Positions 26,807-38,074 of a stretch of DNA of 64,000 nucleotides are shown here, one piece after another. The position numbers and the translations under genes were made by a program. The first letter of the stretch is position 1. Every line of letters begins with the position of its first letter. The stretch is from Nematostella vectensis (lineage: Eukaryota > Cnidaria > Anthozoa > Actiniaria > Edwardsiidae), in assembly GCF_932526225.1 (NCBI RefSeq), contig NC_064044.1, positions 9,992,050 to 10,056,049 of the forward strand, given 5' to 3'. The notes beneath the pieces are model-generated. The model was not told where the DNA came from, searched no databases, and saw only the letters and a list, made by a program, of their open reading frames with translations.

Positions 26807-29800
26807 CTAGTGTAACGATTCTCTGCCCCAAACCAAAAGAAACAGCCCTATAGCACTATTGATGACAAATCCAAATGCCCCAAACACAGGCCATCCATAC
26901 TTGTGAAACAAAACACCACCTAAAGTTGGTGAAACGCTTCTCACCAATGAGTTACAAGCCATGGAAAGTCCAAGGACTGTGCCCGTGTCCTTGATTGGGA
27001 CGGCCTTTGTCATGGAGGATGTTGTGACGATGGTCAGGATAGTTCCTCCTGCTACTAGCGGTATGAGAACAGCGCAGAACTGATAGATCGTCGTCACCAT
27101 GAACTGCAATGAGAATGGTTTCAGCAGTTGGTTTTGCAGCTAAAGATTTTCATCGTTCGTTAACATATATTATAGTGATATGGACATGACCAGGTCGAGG
27201 AAATAAATAAAAAGAAATTCGAATAGTAGGGGATGAAAACATAAACCTATTTTAAATAAGGTTACACAGGTTACAAGAATATATGTATCGTATATGGTTT
27301 ATTCAACCAGGTTGGTCCTGGTATCTGAAAGTCGTGTTAACATTAAGAGGTACATCGGTAAACAAGAATGCTAAAGCTTTCTAAACTTATTTTTATTCTT
27401 TTTCACGCCCATTTGGTTAGGTATACCATGCTAACAGAGGCTTTTCCTAGTTTTCTCGGTTGTGCATGTATTCGCGGTTTTCGCTACTCGCGTTGTTTTG
27501 CCGAGGAACAAATGCAAACGAACGACGCGAAACCCCCGAAATGCGAATCGGCAAGGAAAGTGTTAAAGAGAAAGAAAAGTTCTGATAGCACGGTAGGTTA
27601 GGTATTTATTTGATACCCATGAACCACAGGATTCTGTGAGTGCAACCTAATTTGAAATACTCACTGAAACCACATTTAGTAAATTTTCGTTCGTTCACTG
27701 GTCTCAGCAAATCACCGTGAAGAAATGTCGTTCGTGGTTCTGATTGGACGAACGATATTTTTCACTGCATTTGAATGGCTTCAATCCCAACGCATCAACG
27801 AGTGTATAAAAATCGTACAAGCATTTTCCATTTAGTAATTTATTAATTTATTTATTTCATAGATTTCGAGATTTTAGAAATCAAAAAGTGCACTACTTGT
27901 GTAAAATGAGCTAAAGTTTCGTGCGTGACATTAGCGAGACAGATTCATTTCAATGTAAGTTTCTGTCTGTCTTCAACTGAACCGTCGAACAGCAACAGCA
28001 CAAACCTCGGAGCGTCTGCAGCCAAGTGTAATAAAATATTGTGTAATAAGCTTATTATAAATTTCTCAGTACATATATAAAATAAACAAAATACAGCATG
28101 GAAAATGCTTGGTACAGTTTTAATTCACTCGTTGTTTTGTATAAAAAAACTCACTCGTTCGTTCTTTGATACTGCACAACTCGTTAATAAAAACCGTACG
28201 CGCGCACTTTTCGTTACGCGCGCACTTTTCGTGTAGTATTCTCTAAATACACTGCTATTGGTATTTCAATTACTTCAACAAACCTCAACCCAAGAAATGG
28301 CCTGATACTCAGGGTATTGAGGGCACGTGTCAAACACAGCCAACAAAATTTTCAACTCTAGTTTTGGCTGCAGAGTTGATTATTTCCATGCGCCTGCCTG
28401 AGGGAAGATACTGGTTAAGTTGTGCAACTGGTTTCCTGCAGCAGCTGTTATAGCATACCTGTCAAATCTCCCGCATTAGGCAGAAGTCTCAAGATTTTGG
28501 ACCTCTTCTCCTGCTCTCCCGCTTTGAGCACGATATTTTTATCGCTCCCGAAAAATTATACTTTAGAAAATTGACCTTTTTTCCATAAAAATTAAAACAA
28601 CAATTTCCTTGTGCAGCGCAATTGAACTAATAGCCTCATGAGATCTATAAAGTTGTTTTTGCGCGAGAGCTTTCTGCAAGACAAACACCTCGACGGTATA
28701 CCCACCCCTCCCCACCAAAAAATATACCCTACTTCTCCCCCCAAAAAACTATTCTCAAGCCTTGAGATTAAAAGGTACGCATTAGAGTAGTCTGGATAGC
28801 AACCGCTTCTAGTGTCACGCACGCTTAGTGTCACGCACGCCGCGGCTGATAAGCAGATACCTTTTTGCTCGTCATATTGAAACTATCCAAAAACAAAAAG
28901 TAATTTTATTTTCTCCCTGTAAGGCCTAAAAAGGATATAATGCACAAAAATGATTGTAGTAAAAATTACAAATTCCACTCACCATGCAAGCATAAGCAAA
29001 TGCTATCGTACCAATTGACCATTTGAGAAGGTCTGTGTCATTAAATCTGTGCGAAAGGTATCCCACTCCAATTCCTTGCACCACCTTGAATACAACAAAA
29101 GATGGTGAGTATTGCGACATTCCGTTGTGGGTAGTAGATTAAGTATTATGTAGATTAAGTATTATGATTATAGATAACTCTATATATGCATACAAATGCA
29201 TGGCATTGAGTTGTAGCTTCAAATACTCTCATGGGATTTCATAGAAGATAATGAGGCAAACAAGTGCGTCTAGTATGGTATGTGTAGTCCACTAAAGATG
29301 CGTGTAGTTTGGTGCATGTAGTTCACTTAAGGTGCGTGTAGTTTAAGTGTATGAATCTTATTACACTCCAGCTACACGAAAAAAAACGTGCAAAATTCAC
29401 GCACAAAATGTTAATTTTCTTCCAGAGTGTACTGTAAGTTATAGCCTTTTTATAAATCTATACTTACAATTGAAAGCGTTCCGGCATAAGAAAGGACGAA
29501 CCCATTGTACTGGGCATCTAGCTTGAAGTATTCCATCGACACGATAGCAAACATTGACTGGAATATCCCGAAAGGCACAGCACTCACAAGCTTGATGCAA
29601 ATCAAGTACAAAACGGCAGGAATTCTCAGCAGCTCTAGGAATTTCTTGACATCAAATACACTAGTAGAGGAGGCCTCGGAATCACCTGAAGACGACCAAT
29701 TCAAAAAGGATTAAGAAGAATATAGCAGTCTTATGAATCTTATACAGAATGGTGACCTTTTCTCTGGACACACTCGTATATAACATTATTCACATGACGT

Positions 29801-32800
29801 ATAAATATATCGAATTTATTTTTATTTTTATGGACAATCATTAATGATACACACCCAGGCAGAAAAGGCATTGAAATACCCTGGTTTCCAGAATTTTCCA
29901 GGTTAGCATTGGAATAAATTCCCAGAGAGAATCAATTCCAACTTCAAGCTCCCATAGCCAAAAATAAATATAACCTGATAATTTTATAATTTTACACAAT
30001 TTTTCGTATTATTTTATTTATTTATTTGGATATGTGTTGAAATTAAACTTTATGCAAATCTCTAACACCTCGTAGTCTAATTATTAAATAAAATGACAGA
30101 AAGGTAATCTCTGTCATTTTATTTAATAATTAGACTAGAGTTCGAGTTTTCTATGAGTCAATAGAGAGCTTAAGCAAACACGTTTCTTGACGACAGACGG
30201 CAACCGGAAGTAGATAATCTTTATGTTTAACGCTATCGCAAAGCTAGAAGGTTTCATATTTTAAACTACGTGCTAGAATAGAACCGTCTTCTTTCATTGG
30301 AATTGAGCAAAAACATCACAAAGACGGAAAACGTTAAACTTCCGGTTGCCGTCTGTCGTTCAGAAACGTGTTTGCTTAAGTTCCCCAATAGATAGTCAAC
30401 GAGACGTTTTAGTATAAATCCACTCACATACTACCTTCGAATAACTGACGATTTTAATAATAATTCATGTTGTTTTTGTGGAAAACGCCGGGTTTTTCGC
30501 TACTTGCTATCTATCGCTCAATAGATAGTGGGTACGGGAGCCAATCAAATTGCTGGATTCGTGATAGTATGTAAGTAGATTTATACTAAAGTCACATATA
30601 TAGTTATATCTATCAGACGTGCTTGAAACAGTTCAGAGGAGGAGAAAGTGCTCACCTTTGTCTGATACTGGAGCATGAAACAAATGCTTAGTTTTCGTGG
30701 GTAGGAAAACCATCACCATGGCAACAGATATTAATGAGAGAACACAAGAGCACATTGCAGCAAACTGCCCTCCATAATGCTTGGTCATAATCCCACCAAG
30801 AAATGGACCAACTACCATGCCAACAGCATATGACACGCCTAGCTTTCCAAGGGCTCCTGCCCTGTCTGAAAAAAATATTTAAAAAATTGCAACTAATATT
30901 ACTTATAATTACTTTTGATTTTATTCCTTTGAATGCTCCTGGTCCATTTGTTAACACTGTACTAACCCACCTATAATCTTCAGATTAAAATTGTTATAAA
31001 TAAGTCCCTCATTTGGTCTAAAAAATACCATTGTATAAACAAATTAACTGAAATATTGAGGTAGCCTACCTTCCTTGGAAGAAATATCTGTGATTATCAT
31101 CTGAGAACCTGTTGGAAGGAAAACAGTTATAATTCTGTGAATTGACAGATGTTTGAGTTTTATAACTCAACTAAGGGATCTTGTAAAGATAAACAATTCC
31201 AAAAATCAGAGAGAAATCTTGATAAAGGTGTTTCCAACCTTATCTTTTTTTAGTAAAAGGATCATCCAATAATAGACACGACTTGACACCATACAATATG
31301 ATATTCACAGCTTTTATTCTTATATCTTGGCACAAAATTTACCAAAAAATACATGGATCAGCATTTTTTAAAAAATTTCCAATTTCTTTTTTTTAGTAGG
31401 CCCTTGACCCCTCCCCCCTTTCCAAAGTGTTCTCTGAGTGTTTAAATATTTAAAACTTTTCAAGATCCCACAGCATCAATAACATGATTAAACAAAAAAT
31501 GCCACAGTATGCATAGCTTTCTAGGAGCTACGGAAATGTTTCAATTTATACTTACAAGTACATCAATTTGAAGTGGATAAAAAATGCCACAGCATGCATA
31601 GCTTTCTAGGAGCTACAGAAATGGTTCAATTTATACTTATAAGTACATAAATTTGAAGTGGATAAAAAATGCCACAGCATGCATAGCTTTCTAGGAGCTA
31701 CAGAAATGTTTCAATTTTATACTTATAAGTACATCAATTCGAAGTGGATAAAAAAAATTATTTTCTCCAAAGAAGGGCCTCGTTCAGCTTAACAGTGAAT
31801 CTGTAAAACTAGGGATACAAAAATATGTGTGGATTTTTTATTGTCTTCTGACAAATCACAACTAAGAATCATTGAACATGAAAAATATAAGGAAATCCAC
31901 AAACAAGAACAATTAATCTAGCCTCCCTCCTTCTAAAAATCATTGCTTCAGTTCCCCCTTGATAGAACTCCTGAGCTGCAGTAGTTTCTCATTAAATTAC
32001 AAACTTTGCCAGAGATGGCGAAAAAGTGGTAGAAAAACATGGTTTAGCCCTACCTTGCATAACATGCATAAAAACAGAAGGAAGCCTTGAGAAAAATAGC
32101 ATAGGAACAGAAGTAGACACACTGAGCAGCCCATAACTCAGAGCGGATGCTGAAAATGCAAGACCAAGGGCTGCCTTACTACCAAACAGGTCACCAAATC
32201 TGCCATATACTGGACCACCACATAGTTGTACCACTGCAAAAGTTGTCTGTAGGTAGCCAAATACCATGGGGTCTGCACCAAGCTTCTTTGATAAATACTG
32301 AGACAAAGAAATTGGGCTGAAATTTGTCTTCTTGCTGTGTGAGCAATATTTATCTATTCATGTTTTTACAGATACAAAATAGTCATGTTCGTGAACCAGA
32401 AGAATGAATACAATACACCAAAAACTTGAATTCGACTTTGCCAAACTTTCGTCTTTAATAAGACTTCTTCAGGGAAGCTTATTAATGACGAAAATTTGGC
32501 AGAGTCGAATTCCAGTTTTTCATGTTTTTACAGGATACAGTATACCAAAGCTGTTATATATGGGGGTCCTGATTTAATAATACATTTACAGACCTATACA
32601 CAAATACATAAAATAACGTAAATAAAATACACAGAATCATCATAGAGAATGTTAAATATACTAAGTGGTAGAAAGATTAAAAACCGTTGGTCTTATAAGT
32701 AAGTTTTTCAGCACTTTTCTGAAGGCAGCAAAGGCCTTAATATTAATTAATATTTAATATACATCCAGACACACTCTGTATAAATCAGAGGTATAGGTAT

Positions 32801-33183
32801 TTACTCTTGTAAATGCACAAAATACTCATAAAGCACCATTCCCTCTCTCTCGCCCTGAAATCCACCCCCCCCCCCCCCCCCCCTCCCTTAATTAGATGGT
32901 TACGTAAGTGTCAAAACAAATTTAATGTAAAACCACTTCCCACATTACTCGATGCATTACTTACCGGTAAAACACCAATTTGTATCCAGAAACAGATCGA
33001 GTACATCATAGCATTAAAATGAGTTGTCAAAACTAAAAACGTTCGGTTTCGCTGCAGTGTTGCTGTCGATAAGACGCTGGAAACCGTTTTGAGTGAGCTC
33101 TGGAGAGGCGATGGATTCGCCGCTTGATTTTCGTCTTCTTCCATAGGGTGGGATCTTCTTCTCATATTTGTAATCTCAGTCAT
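26807..33183 (-). CDS. SLC22A18: Major facilitator transporter, SLC22A18 (ORCTL2/TSSC5) family
   Basis: Polytopic transporter of the MFS; the human homologue is an imprinted-region organic cation carrier whose substrate is poorly defined. Exons in coding order: 32965-33183, 32054-32297, 31070-31108, 30656-30865, 29468-29685, 28983-29084, 26807-27103. Phases agree; 442 residues against 424 in human. Recognisable segments: YLSKKLGADPMVFGYLQTTF and GGPVYGRFGD (MFS loop 2-3), SQMIITDISSKE, GALGKLGVSYAVGMVVGP, GGIMTKHYGG, FKLDAQYNGFVLSYAG, KDTGTVLGLSMACNSLVRS, SPTLGGVLFHKYGWPVFG. One exon is only 39 nt. Exon 1 supplies a ~45-residue cytosolic N-terminus (Ser/Pro-rich) before TM1. Intron 1 and the introns at 29686-30655 and 31109-32053 are rich in foldbacks and tandem repeats. 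Divergent from APOOL. Confidence 0.93.
30073..30592. mobile_element. Cluster of three foldback elements
   Basis: Three separate hairpins lie side by side in one SLC22A18 intron. 30073-30137: perfect 27-bp arms (TAGTCTAATTATTAAATAAA then ATGACAG) around 11 bp. 30169-30380: arms CTTAAGCAAACACGTTTCT and ACGACAGACGGCAACCGGAA, about 43 bp. 30408-30592: arms TTTTAGTATAAATCCACTCA and the complement of GTAAGTAGATTTATACTAAA. None encodes protein. Confidence 0.85.
31495..31752. repeat. Three tandem ~85-bp units
   Basis: Three copies of ATGCCACAGCATGCATAGCT, TTCTAGGAGCTACAGAAATG, TTCAATTTATACTTATAAGT and ACATCAATTTGAAGTGGATA, about 90% alike by eye, in SLC22A18 intron 31109-32053. Confidence 0.88.
32405..32522. 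mobile_element. Foldback element related to 19712-19780
   Basis: GAATTCGACTTTGCCAAACT and TTCGTCTTTAATAAG pair with the complement of GACGAAAATTTGGCAGAGTC and GAATTCCAGTTTTT across a TTCTTCAGGGAAGC turn. The right arm is the reverse complement of the unit at 19712. Lies in SLC22A18 intron 1. Confidence 0.8.
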
Positions 33184-33558
33184 ATTTTCCTATTATCTGG
33201 CAAAACGCATGTAAAACAGAGTTCTTTTCGCATGACAGCCTAGGAAATTTACCGGCTATTTATCAAAGACACGTCGCCATTTTGACGAAAGCCCACAACT
33301 CAAAACACAGGTATCCCGAAAGATGGCAACAAAACTATTCTTCTGAGAAAATATATTCTAGCAAATAGTCAATCATTATAATACTAATCCTACATTTTAC
33401 CTAACTCTTTAAAGTTTTTTTAATATTGAATTTTTGTATATAAATTACTCGATTTCCAGTCGTTTTTTTTTTCTGTTTAGATGAGCCGCATTGCCAGCCT
33501 GCTGGGTTTCCTGTGTAAAATGTAGCGAGAGTCTGGACCTAGCTGAGTCACATCCAAG
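33184..33558. promoter_or_regulatory. Divergent promoter, SLC22A18 / APOOL
   Basis: 375 bp between two start codons on opposite strands. The APOOL start lies in CCAAGATGGCGGCC, which fits the YY1 consensus AAnATGGCGGC. GC-rich in parts and without a clear TATA box. Shared-promoter status is inferred from spacing. Confidence 0.65.
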
Positions 33559-36500
33559 ATGGCGGCCTTCAGGTTGGCGAAGGTACTGTATGTATAAGAA
33601 AGAAAAAACATTTTGAGCAAATGTTAATCACCGTTTACAAAGCTTTAACTCATTCTAAGTTCCATAATGTCTGTCTCGATGAGAGAAGTGAAACTGTTTT
33701 ATATTTTTTTTATAAGAAGGGGGCTGTCTCTAAAAAGTAATTTTCACTTTGCTTGTCCCAGATTCCTGGAGCGCTTGTAGCTGGTGCAACTCCTGTCGTG
33801 GGTCTAATGGCCTTCCCAAGGGTACAGGCCTCGGGGACGAAAATCCATCCATCTGAGGTGGGTACACCTAGCTTATTGTGCTGCATCATTATTTTGCTAA
33901 CTAACAACTGACAGTTTAGCAGTAAGGTATTGGCACCTATTCTCGTCCACTTTACCTTTTAGAGGAATTTTTTGTGTTGTTAAGCTTCTTCCACGTTAGA
34001 GTAATTGTGTAAACTTCGACTATTCTAACAAGTTTGTTTTTTTACCGAGAACAATCAGAGTAAATACTAAAACCCTTCTCCAAACCTATTCTCGTCCAGT
34101 CAAACCTATTCATAGATCCGACATGTCAATCACGCGCGCACAAATAGCCAATCAGGAAAGAGATGATGCAATAACAGCCATGAGGTCCCACAAATGTCCT
34201 AAGAAAAGTCGGCAATCGACGGCAAAAAGATTGGTTTGAGTTTTTTTTCTGCAAATCTGGACAAGGAAAATAAGCATCTTCCGGTCAGAACTCCTTTGTA
34301 GAACAAAGATAATAGGAGACAAAGCTGCTGCGTACTTACTCTCGAATTCGGCATTCTCTTCTACTTTTCCCCGCACTTAAATCACTGCAAGTTGACAAAA
34401 AAAGCACATAAACACATAGTACCTACCGAAGAGAGCGCCGCTTTATCTTATCATTTCCAAGTTTTCGTACTTCCAGCTGGATTCGGGGCATTTCCATTCA
34501 ACAACCAAACTTGTAGTTATCTATTTCTATGCTTCTCTACAAGCTTTTCACCAAGCTTGGACAAAAATCAATTTCTATCATGTTAGGTGACCGTCTTTTA
34601 TTTACCAAGTCGCTGGAAAACCCCTATAAACGTCTATATTTTAGATAAACCCGAGCAGGATTCACAGACCTTATCCGACATGTTGTACAATTTGTGGGGC
34701 ATTTGGGTTGCACTTCGCTGGCTTCTATTTGCTGATTTCTGATTGGTTAGTCGTGCTTTCGTCGGATTTCGTCCGGATCTCGTCCGTTTGAAAAATAGCA
34801 CAGAAAATTTGTTTCATTTTAGCTAAAATATCACAGATAATAATCTCTGATAAATGAAATTTGCAAGTGCCATTCAATGCTAATTAAAGCTTTTATTTGG
34901 TTCCGCACCAAGGGATTCAAAACTGACATTTTCGCCCACATGACACATTGCACGGTGAAACTTGCAAACACTCAAATTTGTTTTGAATCGTTCGAGTGGT
35001 TGAGAATAGGTGCCGTGACAGAGGCCTCAACAATGAAAGCTAGCATGAAACCACAAGGAAAGCTAGCATGAACAGGCCCGTACCCAGGATGTTTCTTGGG
35101 GGGGGGGGGGTGCGAAATCCGAAAAAGTGGACCATTTTTCCTGGGGGAAACCCTCTGCACCCCCCTGGGTACCAGCCTGATGAAACCTGTCCAAGTTGGG
35201 TTGACAGCTATGTCAATGTATGGAAATTTTCCAGAAAATTAGGCATGAGAAAAGGTTCAAAATCTTGAGACTCCCAACCCACTAATAAGGGTCACCCCAT
35301 TATGACACAGTAACACATTCCCAAACAAGACAGAAATATGAAGGAATGAATGAACTCGCTATCACATACATTTATGGCCCAAACTTGTCAGTAATTGTGA
35401 TACTTAACTTCATTACATCATTGTTTTCAAAGCTTGACATCTACGACAAGCCTGTTGTGTACAATGAGGTGGTCTTGGACGACAAGCGGTCCGCCTTGGA
35501 GCTTAAGGTGTCCTCAGGGAGACGGGCACTATGGGGATACTGGGATGATGTCAAGGTAAGGATTTAACAAGTACATCTTATTTTTGCATGCTTCTGTCCT
35601 CTTATAGATGCACAGATGACATCAAAGTGTGTCATGAACAAGAAAGTAAGCAATGAGACACAGTCGAGTCTTGTTACTGTTGTTCATGACACCTGTGATG
35701 TCTTCTGTGCATCTATTAGAGGACAGACCCACAAAAAGAATGAGATCTATTTGTTTTATACAACAATAAAAATTTATTCTTACGTAACAATCTATTTTTG
35801 GTGAGCATGCACACATGCTGACACCAAACATGCGTGTGTTCTCTTTAATACTAACACATGGACCACTGACCAATCAGAGCGTACGATTTATGAGTGTAGT
35901 TGTATGAATTATAATATTCTTTGCCTTATATGTGAGGCTGATAAGGGCTCTTTAAGAGATTTATCAAAGTATAACGCTGATCCTCTTTATTCCTCACTAG
36001 GTGCTTGTTGAGAAAACGAGGTCTGCATATGAAATAGTTAGCACAAAGTCAGTTGGTGAGTTCTTTATAAAAATCCTATGCAACATTTATTTTAAAAAAA
36101 ATCTCCCTCTAAAGGTGAGCCCTGTTTTGTACAGGAGGTGCATACCTGTAATAGTTATTTACATAATCCAATGAACTAGGATGTACAGACGTGTTCCCAG
36201 GAGGGGGGGGTGGGGGTCATAGGTACATATCATATATGAAGATTGAAGATTCCTTAATAAGAAATCAACCACATTTTGGCAACCAAGGGGGGGGGGGGGG
36301 GGGGTGCACGCACACCATGCGCACCCCCTGTGTATGACCCTGATGTAGGCTAAGAAGTCTGTAAGCTTGAAAAAAAGGAGATTGTCAAGTTTCTCCAGAA
36401 CTTTTTTCTTTTACATTTTGTGCCTTGACAAAATCTAAAGACAAAAAGTCTTTGTGTGCATTACAGCTAGGCAGTTTGCTTCATTGAATGCTTTTCATAT

Positions 36501-37500
36501 ACGCTTTGTTTTGTGATCCTTGTTGTAGAGTTTGTTGACCTTATCACCAATGACCAAGTATTCCAGATCAAGTTTGGGTGCATATCTTCTGGTGTTTTGG
36601 TTGGAGCATTGCTTGCTGGCCGAGGACGTAAGTTGATATAGATGTCAGAATGCCCCAGCCAAAATGGAATAAGCACACATGGAGTGATAGTTTAAGTTTA
36701 GAAATCAGGACAAACCATGGACGTGCAGTAATAATGTTTTGACTAAATTCTTTCTTTTTGCAAATAAATTTGATCACAATTTGACTTCCAATTACAGTAT
36801 TATTGATTTTGAGTCCTGAACTTTCTACTCCCTCACTGTACTTTTAAATCTATTATAAAAGTAGATCTCTTTTTCTTGATTTTTAGGTTGCCCATTTAGG
36901 AGAGTTTTCTACTCTGTCGGCCTGGGTGCAGCAGTGGCATCTCTGTGCTACCCATCCAAAGCAACTGATATCTCCCTAGAAGGCTATAGAAAAGCTAAAA
37001 TGTTCATTAGTGACCAGTGGACCAAGTACCAAGAGAACAAACCCAAGATCACGAAGAACCCAGGAAAAGTATTAGACATGACATCCCAAACTGAAGGAGC
37101 CACAGAAGAGAAATTTGTCATCGTTGACAAACCTGTTGAAATGCCTGAAACTAAATTGGTCAATGAGGAAGGGACTCCAGTGGAGGCGGTTGAAATAACT
37201 CCCAGTGAATCTCAAAATAGCAAGCAAGTCAGCTCTGAGATGGCAGAGGAGTCAATTATGACCAAGGTGCCATTTGTTGGGTGGTTCTTCAAAAGTAACT
37301 CCTCAAATGCTGACACAAATGATGAGAACTCAGTGGTTATTGAAAGTCAAGAGGAAAAGACCCAAGAGAAAAGTGATGTTTCTGGTAAAGATCAGAGAAT
37401 GGTTATTGAACCAGAAGAAGTGAAAAAACCTTTGAAAGTTGAGGGTGATCCTGGACAGTCTAACCCAGATGACAAGGATATGTATTCCACTCGTTCATAG
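33559..37500 (+). CDS. APOOL: MICOS complex subunit MIC27 / apolipoprotein O-like
   Basis: Inner mitochondrial membrane protein that helps hold cristae junctions (MIC10 subcomplex of MICOS, cardiolipin-binding). Exons 33559-33582, 33762-33857, 35433-35555, 36001-36055, 36529-36627, 36887-37500; phases agree; 336 residues (human APOOL about 268). Homology markers: MAAFR start, LDIYDKPV before the membrane part, two glycine-rich membrane segments (CISSGVLVGALLAGRG and SVGLGAAVASLCYPSKATDI), and the identical C-terminus MYSTRS preceded by PDDKD, as in human APOOL. The extra length is an acidic Glu/Lys/Ser-rich C-terminal region that contains VPFVGWFF, absent from human. Exon 1 carries only eight codons. 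Paralogue MIC26/APOO is the alternative name, but the MYSTRS end favours APOOL. Confidence 0.92.
35065..36350. repeat. Poly-G dispersed repeats in APOOL introns
   Basis: Segment 35065-35180 begins GCCCGTACCCAGGATG, has an 11-base G run and ends CCCCCTGGGTACC. Segment 36185-36350 has GTGTTCCCAGGAGGGGGGGG, a long G run and GCACCCCCTGTGTATGACC. Both look like members of one CCCAGG-ended dispersed family. They are in introns 33858-35432 and 36056-36528. Confidence 0.5.
35595..35724. mobile_element. 130-bp foldback element in an APOOL intron
   Basis: GTCCTCTTATAGATGCACAG at the left pairs with CTGTGCATCTATTAGAGGAC at the right; pairing continues inward through ATGACATCA, GTGTCATGAACAA and the complementary TTGTTCATGACACC for about 50 bp. 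The unpaired centre is about 30 bp. Could form a long RNA hairpin in the APOOL pre-mRNA. Confidence 0.87.
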
Positions 37501-38074
37501 GACATTTAACTCTATGCATAGGAAGCACAATCACTGACTTGTGAAGGGTGGGACCATTGCATTGTTGTTTGGTTCTCATATTATCCCTTTATGGTAAAAA
37601 GTAAATTTGACAAAGACAATAAATTATCAATAGGAGCGATTGTTATGCAGGGTTATTAATGAATTTTAATAAAACTTTTAGGAAAAGACTGAGAGTTTAG
37701 ATCCAGCCACCTGTTAGACTGAAATCAGCTTTACTAGGGGATGAGGTAAAAAATAAGCCTTCATGGAACATTTCCAATTCTGACACCCACAAAACATATT
37801 GAAAAAGTTAAAGTTTAACTCAAATGTTTTTCTCTACTCTCTAGGTGGGTCTTTTTACACTTGTTTGAGTACTTGATATTATGTGGTGCACACTGACAAC
37901 ATAGATAACACACTACTTAATGTTCTTATGTTCATCCATGAATAACATATGTGCATCCATGAATAACAACATAACATTGTCATAAGACATGGCATGATGA
38001 CAAATAATTTTCATCTCCAATACGCTAATAAAATAAAAAGTAATCCATCACAGCCATCCATCAACCCCTTTTCA
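37501..38074. other. Intergenic, convergent APOOL and RDM1 3' ends
   Basis: 574 bp holding both 3'UTRs. A plus-strand AATAAA lies near 37618 and another (AATAAA in CTAATAAAATAAAAAG) near 38026. Minus-strand signals for RDM1 are not obvious. Nothing else is supported. Confidence 0.55.

Noticed and set aside
27368-27601. 77-codon plus-strand frame inside the SLC22A18 intron
   Set aside because: No recognisable domain, no matching splice partners; likely chance.
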